Below, piece by piece: positions 1 through 12,400 of a DNA stretch of 64,000 nt. Origin of the DNA: Capitella teleta (lineage: Eukaryota > Annelida > Polychaeta > Capitellidae); assembly GCA_000328365.1 (NCBI GenBank), contig KB300677.1, forward strand, positions 194,127 to 258,126, in the 5' to 3' direction. The notes beneath the pieces are model-generated. The model had not been told where the DNA came from. It was given only the letters and a program-made list of their open reading frames with translations, and did no database searches. The position numbers were made by a program, and so were the translations under genes. The stretch's first letter is position 1, and each line of letters starts with the position of its first letter.

Positions 1-3000
1 GGTTGAGATTCAGCGTCAAGCGCTGAGTAATGCCTATAGCTGTTCAGACTGACTTCCCCACCAAGCGAATCGCTTAGTTGTAGCAATGAATGGATCGACT
101 TCCTTTGCCTTCGAATGATGTGTATGTCTTTGTGTACAGGATGACGTAAATGTACGAAACATGTCAGTTGGTTTAGGCTACATGTATCGTATATGATATA
201 AGCAGTTAGGACTTCCGCGGCTGGCAATTCTGGTTAGCAGCAATTACTATCATTTACTGCTTTTCGGTTGCTGTGGAAATATAGACTGAATTGTTTGTGT
301 GCGGTAGGCATGCGAGTGTGCCAATTGGTTTTATGTCTAATTCATTCGTCGATAACTTAATTATATCTCGTGGGAATTATAATGATTACGTAACAACGTT
401 TGAGACTCGTATTGGGGATAATCTGAGATCAATAATAAATATTGAAAGAGATGATCTTCCGTTTAAATTAACAACATCGTCTGTCTATACGCGTGGAATT
501 GATTTCTGGGCTGCGCCATTTCGTTACGTAATCGGAAATCAAAATATTAATCCCATTTAACGGTGAAAGTGACAGAAGTACATCTGTTCTCATTATATGC
601 AGCAGGTATACTTGCCATTCCATTAAAGATCACACATTTATTGTAATATCAATAACGCATTATTAAAAAAAACAAAAAAAAACAAAAAAAAAAAAAAAAA
701 AACAAAAAAAAAACGAAAGAACGAAAGAACGACAAGCAATATATACAATTAATAACACAATATCACATATGGGTGTACGATGTATATTAATTCGTGCAAT
801 AAATATTAGACTGTATGAACACAAGACTCGCATTAACAAATGGGATCTTGGAATACTATATAAGTATATAAATTATATAAGTAATTAATGCACAATATCA
901 CAGTTGGCATTGCCTCTATTCAAATCGTCAAAATCCGCTTAAATCTCGTTAATCCGCTTGGATTGGGGCCAATTGTGACGCAACCGCGAATTTCTCTCAT
1001 GAAAGCACTCCTCATAATACGTCGGAGAGGGGATTTCGGGGCCTCTTGCTAATCTATGATCCTATTTATTTTTCTGGGTCGACCTCTTCCCGCTTCCGAG
1101 ACTCCAAGAGATAGAAATGAGAGATGGGGTGAGGGGGGGGGCAGCGCATGTTACGTGACGACACTCTCAATTATTCATCGTTTGATGCCGTTCGTGGATT
1201 TCGTCAGCAATAAATGTCTTGACGCATGCGCCGAACGTATGCAGACGTGAACACGTGCACCGTCGTGCACATGGCACGCTCAATTATTAAAGTGGAAGGA
1301 CGCCCCGTCCGATTCCAATAAATATGTAATTCATTGTTTCGTTGAGGTTTCAAATTCGACCTGCAAGCGACACACCGCCCGTTGCTATTGACGACAGATC
1401 TAAGATCCACGCTCAAAAAAGGAATGGACAAAAATCACAGAATAGTGAATGAAATTGACAATAAAACATGGCTGAAATCTACCCGCGTATAATTAAAACG
1501 CACCAATCGTAGAAACCGAGAGATGTATGTTCTTGTGTTGCCAATTTAAACTATGGTTCAGCAGATATAACTGCTCGAGTCTACCTTTGTTTTCGTGTTA
1601 TATCAATTAAATTCTAATTAATAACAGCGACAATCTCGAAGAGGACGTTTGTGTGCAGTACTTGGACACGTGTGTGATCGGTTGTTAAATGGTTGATGGC
1701 TTTAGCGGATGTTTAATGCATGTTGGTATCAACGAATGCAGAAAGGACACGTGGGTATTGCAGTCGAATGAGCAGACCACTCTTTAATGTATGTATACCA
1801 GCAGCATCAAAAACGCACAAAAGGTGTGTTATTCCGCAAAATCAGCAAAATCAGCAAAATCAGCAAAATCAGCAAAATCAGCAAAATCAGCAAAATCAGC
1901 AAAATCAGCAGGCCTCATTACCGAATGCATAAAAGCGCATTTTACTCCAGGGTGGGGACACAAACCTCCGCATATATACCTCACATGTCGACCGACACCC
2001 TATCTGCAACATCTATTAATGCACAAAGCATAATTTTGCTGCATCGTATAGCTTATTGTTCGGATGGAAGTTCCGGAGCCACACACCATGACGCAATGAA
2101 ATCCTAATTAAGTGCGAGTTACAAAGCATAATAATGTCACAACCCGTTAAGTCAGGAAACCTACCCGTACGCCGCATCACGCCATATGCTACGATGCCAT
2201 TATATGTCCGTGTACTGGTATTATACGAGTTTGTGATTATACGAGATTTGACGAGGGAAAAAAAAGTCTATCAACATGCACGTATAATTATGAATCCACG
2301 TGAAATATTGTATTTTATTTATTTATTATTATTTTTTAAATTATATAATTGAGGACTTGCAAGAATGTCACTCGTAAGCATACGTTCAATATTGGATGAA
2401 AAAGCAGAGATGAGAAGTTCATGTCGATTTCAACCAAGCAGTATTTCGCTGAGTATTTGCAATCGAGCTTCATTTCACGAGAGCTCTTTAGAAAGAGCCA
2501 CCAACTGCATTCGTGCTCAGGTGGGTGCAATTCGATCGCTAAGTTGGAGGTTTTAATTGGGAAATCCGACCTGCCGTAGGGCGTTCACATGTTATAATAC
2601 CATGGGACATTAGTACATATCGTCTGTGGCTCATTGGAATCTGAAGCTCGTCGAAAAATTCATCCACTAGGTGCGTGTTCAATATGAGTCGCGGTATCAA
2701 TATGGGTTATAGGACCTCTTAGATTTGAGCACCAGTGCTCTGATACGTGGCATGCTTAGTAAATGCATTACCAAACCCATCAGACTTGTATTTTATAAAA
2801 GGCAAATGCGCTTAACCACATAGAAGAGAGCTTCATTGTTCTGATCGTGAACTTCACAGGGAGCTCTCTCGTAGCTTGTAAACAGCCCTCGCTGTTGCTA
2901 CAGTTGCTTCGGATGCATAGGTCAATAGCTCATTCTACTAGGGGCTTCCTTATTGGCTAACATTATGTGACGTCAGAGATCGAAGACGAGGAGACAAGAC

Positions 3001-3378
3001 GACGAGGCCAGTGTTCATTTCACGAGGCATGCTTTCTATTTACCAAGTGGTCACGGTCCTATGACGCTCCATTGTTTCTCCGCAGTGCATTTGACCAGAG
3101 GCTTTGCGCCCCCCCAGAGAAGAAGACTCCGTAGGCTGCAGAGCCGTCGACCAATCAGGGCTGCATTCGACTCGACTGAGCCACCTGCGCTTAAAGCGGC
3201 GGGCCTCTGCAAGACCCGCACACCTTGACAGCGCAAGCACCGACGGAGGAGCGCAGTTTCGCACAGGATTTGTTGTTGTATGCACGGCTGACTCCACCCT
3301 GGACTTTGACAGCGCACAGATAACACATGATGCACGTATAATAGGCGAACCCTCATCTCTGCCGTTTAATCAAGCACG
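1..3378. other. Intergenic and promoter-upstream region, no gene recognised
   Basis: I see no convincing coding exon here. The 291-560 plus-strand open frame starts on a TTG and matches nothing I know. There is an A-rich low-complexity stretch at about 664-714, and a 9-bp tandem repeat at 1836-1910 listed separately. Closer to the RBPMS start are a perfect CRE palindrome TGACGTCA at 2968-2975, an inverted CCAAT box near 2951 and a CCAAT box at 3151, which could be upstream promoter elements (inference only). Confidence 0.5.
1836..1910. repeat. 9-bp minisatellite, about 8 units
   Basis: The unit CAGCAAAAT repeats about eight times almost perfectly. Because the period is a multiple of three, all three plus frames stay open through it (QQN, AKS and ISK repeats), which explains several overlapping short open frames. 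I see no sign that it is translated. Confidence 0.95.
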
Positions 3379-3388
3379 TATAAAAAGG
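3379..3388 (+). promoter_or_regulatory. TATA box of the RBPMS-like gene
   Basis: TATAAAAAGG lies 113 bp before the first ATG (3492). About 30 bp further, near 3408-3412, is a pyrimidine-A context that could be the initiator, giving a 5' UTR of about 80 nt. Many invertebrate genes lack a TATA box, so a good match at this spacing suggests a focused, tissue-regulated promoter (inference). Confidence 0.55.
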
Positions 3389-3491
3389 ACAGAGGAGTTG
3401 TATATCTACAGTGCGTGTATACACGGGCGGCGACGGATTCAGCGAGCGACGTTTAACTCTGTGATCTTTTTCACTTGAAGTCTTCATCACC

Positions 3492-6400
3492 ATGTCGATG
3501 GCATCACCGCACAACGGGAGCACTTTGGGCACTGAAACCAGCATGTCCCTTAGTCAGAGCATGGACTCCGTAAACACGGTTCCTGACGAAGAGGTAAGTC
3601 ATCATTTTGCGATTACCTCTCGTGTGTTAATATGTGATCGTTCGCGGTCACATTCGTAACCATGCTTTCCTTCCCATAATGCCTTTCGTCACGCTCCGTG
3701 GGTTTCTTATGAGAAAATATGGACAATTATTATTATTATTATTATGCGTTTGTGTGTGTGTGTGTAGTTGCAACAGAAAATTCTGTTTCGTTCAAATGAA
3801 AAGAGGTACATCAGCTAAACGAACTTCACCGCCGGGTTGGGTCTGCCTTCAGCTATACCTATAACAGCTATACCTATATACAGCTATAACCTGTACACAC
3901 CGTCCAGTCGGCGTTCTTTGAAGTAAATTTGCTAATAATATACTTCTTGTAAAATCAGCAATTTTTTTTCTCTCTCTCTCTTGCAAATATAGACGACAGT
4001 GTAATTTTCCTTTCAATATTCGCAGCTTCGAGGCAAACCAGATAGGCATCTATACATGTATAGATTTCTCTCCGTCTTTCAATTCATTTCTCTGAACCGA
4101 ATAATCACCGCGAGGTGTCTTCTCATCGACTGGCCTAGATACCACGTCGTATGAACGAGTCTGTGCATGTATATCACCAAAGTTATGTAAGCAAGCGTAC
4201 AATATCCGATGTGTGCTATCTGATAATATTTAGTGATAATAAAATGGCTCACAACCTTTACCAAGTACTTGAGCCGTTATATCTAATAGGTTATAAAGTA
4301 GTACTTGTTCTGTGGTCGAAGCCTCTGAAGTGTAGCCACTGAGCCGAGCGAAAAAGCACTGCGATTTCCACTGACAGGTGTGCCATTCAATCTACATGTA
4401 CGGATTATTGATAGGGAAAAGCGGGGCCCGCATCCATTGAAGCATTTAGCGGGAATGCCTCCTCCGCGGTGGAGGCAACACTTGCTCTCAGCCCGCTCTT
4501 CATTATTAATCCAATGCTTGCAAGATGGTTGTTCAGGGCAGCGCCCTCATTAATGCACGCATACGCTTTATATACCTGTTGTTTCATTGTACGCGTGCCA
4601 CATCAAAAGCACCGCAGTCTCTGCTCGCGTATCGCATCGCCGGATTTCCAATTGCCGGTTAATTGGACCTCCTAGGTACTTGGTCACGTGACACCTGTGT
4701 TACGATGTAACGCCGCACAGCTACAAAACGCGTCTGGATGTAAACTTGATCCTCGATGAAGCAACTTTAGAAGCGAACCCGTTGCTTGATCCGCCTTCCG
4801 ATCGGCTGAACCCAAATCCTCCAACTCGCTCTGTTCGCAGATTTATGGCTCCGTCTCTTAGCAGCAATCCGACCACTGTTGGTCATGTCTTTATGACCAA
4901 CACTGGTGACCGTAAAAATTCCTTTAAAACGCCATTTGACGGGGGAACTATGCTCATTTGCGACGCATGCATGGTCAAATCGTGTGCGTTTGTTGTGTGT
5001 GCATATAGTGTGTGCATGTGCTGTGTGCATTGTGCTGCCGGACACAGCGTCCAGTAAAGGCAAGACAGTGACCACTAAGCAGTGCTACCGTCTGTCCCAG
5101 GGGGCTCGTTGTGGGCCAATTGAAGGCCCATTTGCCTCGCATTACGCCCTATTGCTGGTCAACATTCATCGCCGTAGCCTCCTCATTCAATTGGATCGCT
5201 GCATGCTCCTCCGTCGCTCCTCCGTAGTTCGTGCCTCTTGTAGCAGCCCGTTGGGGCTTTGATCTCGAACGCGAGATGCTGAGGGGCCTTTGACTTTTAC
5301 ATAAATACCGCTATATATCAATGGAGGCGGATCTCGGCTCTTCATCTATAAACCTCGGCTATTATGATCCCTAATCCTGTGCTGCGTTATCATTCCACGG
5401 ATTAGGTTGCTCAGCGGGGCAACAAGACAACCACTGCGCTATCAGAGGCTACCTTTGTTGCTTATCGACGTGTCTCTGCTGCCTGCTATGTGTAATCTTT
5501 GCATGGGGCTCCTCTTCGATGCATCTCCGGCAATCTGCTTCTCGGGACCCGCGGGGAAATCATGCGAAGTGAGAACTTCTCCATTAACTCTGTGCTGGTT
5601 GTTGGCGTCTGGAGATGCCGCGTCTCCCCGTTCGGTCATCTGCCGGTCTCCCGCCAATCGGAACAGGCGGCGTACGGCACATGCCGGCCGCTGAACCGAG
5701 CCCGAATATGATTCAATTATTGATGAGGCCGTAGCTGTCTTTGCCTCCTCCTCCTCCCCCCTTCCTCCACCTCTTGAGGGGTGCAGCGATGGGAGGAGGT
5801 CTTGATAGAATACGAACCATCGATTATCGACAAACCGAACAACTAATTGCGGCATTACGCTCATTATCGCTAACGAACGACAAGACGGCATTGCACATGC
5901 TGGTTCCAAAATCTATCCAGCTCATCTGTGCGGCGGACTTCATTGCCTTTGTTTAAAAGCCGAGACAACGTGATCCGGGGTCATAACAATGGCATTAGTA
6001 TACGCGGGTGGTTGGGTCTAGGCGAGGATTATGGTTGATGGTAATTAGTGCCACTCGTTTGACTGTGATGGAATCAATTCAGAAAGGCGCCAAGCGACTT
6101 TAAACTTGTTTACGTCGTGTTTATCCGACAATGTACCGCCCCACGCAGGCAAGATCGATGGTCTTCGGGCTTAAAACGTTTGCATTTTTCATGAGCGCCG
6201 TCGATTACCTGTGCAAATTAAAACATGCAAAGCCGCCGCCCCCCTCCGCCCCACGCGTTTCGCAACAATGCCGGTCGGACTATGCACCTTGATTAACTCG
6301 TATTACATCCCGCCTCTCTCTCTCTCTTTCGTGTCCTTGCATGTTTTGCTGCGAGCGGCGATATAGTTAGCTCCCCACCCGGGCGGACGGTGCTTTCATC

Positions 6401-9400
6401 GCAACCGAAGCGCGCTTAACAAGGACACGCTCTCCGCCATTCGATATCAGTGTGGGAAAATGCATAAATTCGAAGCCTCACGTGGTCCTATGCGCTCCTG
6501 GAGCGACGCGCTCCGGCGTGCAACCCGACCTGAGGATGCTTTCATTGCTCGTTGAATAACCATGAATGCATGTTGCAGCCTACAATAATTTCGACTCGAT
6601 ACTTTTTCGTTTGCGCACACTCTGACTTCAATTGGGCGATACTTGATTTGAGTATTTGAGGGGCAAACAGAAAGGCCGACTTCATTGGGATCTCCTGTCA
6701 AATATGACGCAAGCACTCGAATATCATTTTTTCAATTTCTCTTCTGATGGCGAAATGTCAATGCGATTAGCCGCTTTGCTGGGACTGAGCCTCTCAGGCA
6801 TGTTCTCCTTTTAATTGCGCATGCGTAGACGAGGTTTTCCCCCAGCGTTTTTTTGCTTGAAATCTGTGCCCGCATGAGAATGCCCTCACATAAAACACTC
6901 GATTAGTCTCCGCGCTCTCTTCCTTTGTGAGATCTCTCTAATACTCCCAAGCCCCCTCTGTCGTAATCCGATCATGTGACTACCGTCATATTACGCAACC
7001 CATTGATCGACCGGGGCTCTCTTTTGTGCATTTGATCATGTCACTGTTGATATGGACCTCCTCGATGACTTCATATTGTTGTCATTTAGCGTTTTATTGA
7101 GAACTCACGCCTGTCGTATAGCGAGGTGTGGCTTCGCAAACTAATGTTACATATTTTCTAAATCAATTCTATTGATGACGTGAGAGGCGGGGAAATCTGA
7201 TTGCATAATTGGTGCTGCAACTGCGCAACAACTCTGGTCGTGTCGAAGCTCTAAAAATGCATACGGAGCGGAGAAGGATGGCATTGTACGCGAGTATTGT
7301 GATGTATTTAACCAGGTGCTGTTGCAATCAGAGTCAGCTAGCAACAGGTAGGCAGAGGTTCATCGGGCAAAATCGAGGAGCAACTGCAACATCTTCTTTC
7401 TTTTGCTCTAAAAGAACACGTGTTGCCGACCCGACTGCTGCAATGATGGGGCGATAATCCGGCTGCGCTATCCACACAGATTTACAGCGCATTGCGGGGC
7501 TATGAAGCTATCAGGGTCGAAGCGCGCAGATCAGAACATCGTCTATCTTGCTGCTGCTGCTCATCTGAGCTCACTCCATCCTCAGGTGTTGTTTTGCTGT
7601 CAATCTTTTTACCTGCGGAGATGGTTTATTGGTCTTCTCTTCTGACTCTTACTAGGTTATTGTATGGCAAAACCCCTGGCAACAAAAGCACTGCCGCTTG
7701 CTCGCTCTCCTCTTTCCTCCACTTCCCTTCACCCCTCCTCCTCCTCCTCCTCCCGTGAGGACGATACGTCGTTGACACCTTCGCGTGTCACGTGGTGGGT
7801 TCACCTGGATCCCGTTCGTTCAAAGGCGGTGCAGGGTATTGTGTTCAATCTTCCTCTTGTGCTTCGTACGAATCCGTCGATCACCGGCTGACAGCAGCAG
7901 CCAAACATTTCTCCGACGTGAGGTTGAGCAGAAGATGCCTTTCTATACCTACTGCTTCATAGACCTGGTCGAGATAAGATGCGATTATGTATACATGATT
8001 GTCAGGGCTCGTTATCTGGTAGCATCGTGCCAAGTGTTTTATGAGCGATTCATTGAGCGCAAAGAGCAGGCGGTCTGCTCCGCCGACAGGCCCCGTACGC
8101 TGCAGGCCTCTTGCATTATCGCCGCCTAATCAATACAAATCACCGGGCCATCCATCGCGATGCACCGCTCACCTCTTTTGAAAGACGGAGGCACGAAATG
8201 AGCATTTCATGCGAGCGGCGTGAACACGGCTCCGAAGGCGACGGTGGCGACGTCGTCCTGTGTTCATTTCGACAAGCGGCTTATTTTATCAAATTGGCTT
8301 AGTTAGCATTCATAACGTTGGCCTCGGTGGAAATGGGCGCGACCGCTTGCCCCGTTTCACGTCTTGGGCATGAGGGTGGTTGGTTGGTTGTCGTGGGTAT
8401 GTATTCGCGATCATTGTTTTCTAATTACAGGTGATGCAATGCACCTGTCTTGCCCGCTTTCTTTTGGGGATAATAGAATTGCTCGCGTGAGTTAAGACAT
8501 CTCGATTCGGAGAAAGGTGTTCTTCCCAGAGAAGGAGCCGCTGTGGGCTACGCTTGATTAACTGCCCGCGGTGTTAATATCGTCCGGGCGAATTGGCTGA
8601 TATTTCTCCGCCGTTTCATCTTCCTTTCGCCGCCGTGATCCCACGTGAGCCAGCCGGCATCCGTTCGCCAGCGTCCGCCTCCACTCTTTGCTGTCGTCGC
8701 TCGCACCTCGCAGCGATGAACTCCGAAATTGATTGAATCTGGCGAAATTGAATTCCATCAGGGGCCCTGATTGTCGAGGTCATCATACTCTGATTGCTGC
8801 CCGCCCGCCCGCCCGCGCCCCTTAAAGAAGACAATGGATGGCGCGGGCGTGCGTGCGTTGCGTGTCGTAATGGACATCTGCGTGATGATGTGATGATCAC
8901 ATATTGATGCGTGCGATGTATGACGAGTATGTTTACATGCATGATCTCTAATGGGTCCTCGTGATTACTACTGAAGGCGAAGGACCTCGACGGCCCAATG
9001 TCACGCGCGATTAAAAATACATTATGTAATGACACAGCAGCACTCTGTCGTTGGCTGTTAATGGCCGCTTCGAAATACCATAGCGTTTGTCCATTTCATT
9101 CGTCGCCCTTTTCGTTCCTCGCCGCGTATAGTTGGTGCGCGGATACCTGTACTTGACTCTGCGTGACTGGCAGGCGCAGGATATTCCTATATGACTGTAT
9201 ACACAGCTGTCCTTGATATTATGAGATCATACATCAATTGGTGTTGCATGGCGCTTCGTTGATTTCAGCGCTGATAATTGCCGGCCACGACCGGCGCCTG
9301 TCGTGGCTTGCAGACTTGCATGTAATGCTGCCTCCTCCTCTAATCTGTCGGCGCATGGGCGTGCCGCTCTCTCCTGTCTGCAAGCACAATATGCGCAGTC

Positions 9401-12400
9401 ATAGCTCGCTTTGCCTGTGATCTTTCTACCTGAGCCCTCCCCGCATATCTCGCTTGCATCCTGCGATTGTCTCTCTGGTGTGTGTTTATGCTTGCATGCA
9501 TAACCAGAAGCCGTAACATCGGTACACAGCACGATTACGCAACACCGGCTGCATGCAGCATATCATTTGCCGATCCACCCCCGTCTGCTGCGATGCCCTT
9601 GTTTGTCAATATAGATTCGCTTTAATTGCTGGGGTTGGCGGTTCCTCAGGTGTGCTGTTCAGGTGTGCTGTTCTGGCATCGCGTGCGCTTTACGGATGCG
9701 TTGCGCCGCTGCCGACAAAGGCGGGTATTGTGATCGGCGTGCAGCGCCAATTGATTTCACCGACACACTTTGACTAAGGACGCCGTGCTCGACATGTGAT
9801 CTGCGCTGCCCTTTGATCTGCCGCGTTACGTAAGACCGCCGCCACACCCCTGCTGAACATCAAGACGAACGTTGATCGAAGGGATGGTCAGTTATTGATT
9901 TCATCGACTGGCGACTGGACGCAGATGCCCTCTCCTCCTTCCTCCTCCACCTCTACTCCTCTCTCCGCTCTTCCTCTTGCAACTGTGCTCACCTGCATGA
10001 GAACGACTCAATCGATATAATCCTCTGGATATGGACGACGTCTGCATGCATGGGCCCCAATACACCTGCACTTTGTACCTGCGCTTTGACTCGACACTTC
10101 GATGACGACATTGATGAGGGAGATCTGCGCTGCACCATGGAGGGTGTGGTCCCTGGAGCGACTGCGCGGCTGCGTCTGATCATCACAAGTCAATATTATT
10201 GTCACTTATATACATCCCAGCTACACACAATAAGTTCATTCCGAATCATAAGGTCTTACCGCCCCAACGCCTCTTAGCACCGTCTGCCATTTAGTTCACC
10301 AATACATACAAACCCATCAGACTTGGCGTGATTTGGCGTGTATATCATTTAGCCCTAAACAAAAGAGATATTCGCGGATGACAATCCGTTCTCGTCGATT
10401 TCAACCCCTCCCCACCCCCTCGCCGACTGCTATCCACTCTTTAGTGATCTACGCTGAGCCGCTGCCGCCGTCGCTTGCTCAAGAGCGCTCAATATTTCAT
10501 GATTGCGACGAACAATTTCGCTGTCCACTCGGCCATGACGGTCTGTCATGTGACAAATATTCACGCCTGACTGGCCCTTGTACGCTGCGTATACGCGGGG
10601 CCTTCTGTTTTATGGCAGATTTAACGTGATGACGTGCGTCAACAGAAGCGCGGTTTGTGGCTCGTATCTGATCGAATGTGATGCTCACGTGGCGACACGC
10701 CCCAAATGCCCTTTTGTCTACGCCCTGTGCCTCCCCCCTCCTGACTGCGCCCTTGTGCCACTCATCGCTTCCTCGATTATAATTATCTCCGGGCTAACAT
10801 TATTATATAACACGGTCGCTAGTTTTAAACGCAGTGCCGTGTTTTGTGGACTATGTACCTCATAGTCTAATTGCTACTTCACTGTAGCGTGTATGTTTAT
10901 ATTCCAGCATGAAAACACTGATGAACAGCTAGCAATAAGTGCACGTGTACTCATGGCGTAATCTATTGCAGCGCCAACACCTCCGATCTCCGCCGAGTTC
11001 GTTCGTTATCGGCGTGAAAATAGCGGGGGTAATTCTACCTGATTGCCTATTTATACGCCTCGGGTGTGGCGGAGCTGACGGCGAAGCTGCCGTGGCGTCA
11101 GTGGCGTCGAAGGCGTCGTGCCCTGCATCCTGCCTCGTGGCGCCTGTACAGCGAGCGCTTTGAGCTACTTGCTGCCGTCGCTTTGTCTGTGTGTGTCTAC
11201 TTGCTCCGAGTTGATTCCCCCTCAATCACATTACGTGCGATAAAAGGCTGCTTGCACCTCGGCCTTCATGTAGCCCAGGGCTTCCCTCCTCCTCCCTCTT
11301 CTCTTCCTCCTCCTCCCACATCTTCCTCTTGAGCCAGAATCCAGATTGCTGCCGTCGACGGTGCGGCGGTTGGGCGTGTACTGCCTGAGATCAATGTCGC
11401 GTGTGCGCATGCGTGTTCCTCCCGTGTTATCAATATTTCACGAGGGTTACCTGAGTGTCAGCCGTGTCGGGGAAACGGGTCGAGTTTAATCAACGACTTG
11501 ATGGTATTAGCTGGCAATGATTGCGCCTAATTGCATTAGCCCGTGATGCATCGGCCGTCCTGCTGCCTGCCGACACGAGGACCTCCTCACCTGCGGGTTC
11601 TGCGCATGCGCCGAGCAGCTCCTCTGACAATGGAGTGTAGGGCACGGTCTGATGAACACAGACAGCCTCCAGATGGTCAACACGCTTCCTCCATCGATTG
11701 CGTTGCGCGGAGGGCACTCGGGGCAATGAGGAGATCCTGGAGGTACACTGCATGCAGGACGGTTGCCTTGGCGACGGTGCCGGATTGCCGTCAATCAATC
11801 TCATCGGCTGTTCCATCATCGAGCAGCGTTTTGTGCCGATTGTTGTTGGCGCTTTTCTATGTTCTGAACTCATTGATTGGTCGTGCTGCAGGTGAAAGCC
11901 TCCTCTTCTTCCTCCTCCTCCTCCTCCTCTCTCCTCCTCCTTCTCCTCTTCCTTCTCCTCTTCTCCCTCGTTCCCTCAGAGTGTTGCGGTCTATCGTCTT
12001 GGACGCTTCGTCATCTTCATCATGATGTCATTGCGTGCATCTCAAAATGGCGTTACGTCATCGGGCGTGGTTTTGTCTACTGCCCGAGGGACTCACGATG
12101 ACTCTCGGATTTGGCCTCCTCCCGCGGGGATCAGCGCACCCTGGCCTTCTGCCCATTAGATTATGGACAGCAGCTTGAAGGGCAACGGGGCCCCGAAGGC
12201 CGGCGCCAATTAATTAGGCGCCTGCGCCACAATGCGTCGACCATCAGCCGTCGTCACAACGTCATGAAGCGACCGTCACGCCATGCCGTTTGTGTTGTAC
12301 ATGTTTATGCATGCATCGAGCAGTGCATGTATATGGTGTATGCGTTATGGTTGCACCTTGCAGGGTGGAGCGAGGGAGCAGGTACACAATGCCTTGCGTG

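Noticed and set aside
1720-2107. Overlapping QQN/ISK/AKS repeat proteins
   Set aside because: All three frames are kept open by the 9-bp minisatellite; there is no gene signal outside it.
11543-12025. 160-codon plus-strand open frame in intron 1
   Set aside because: It runs through a CT-rich simple repeat, giving Ser/Leu/Pro runs. It is explained by low stop density.
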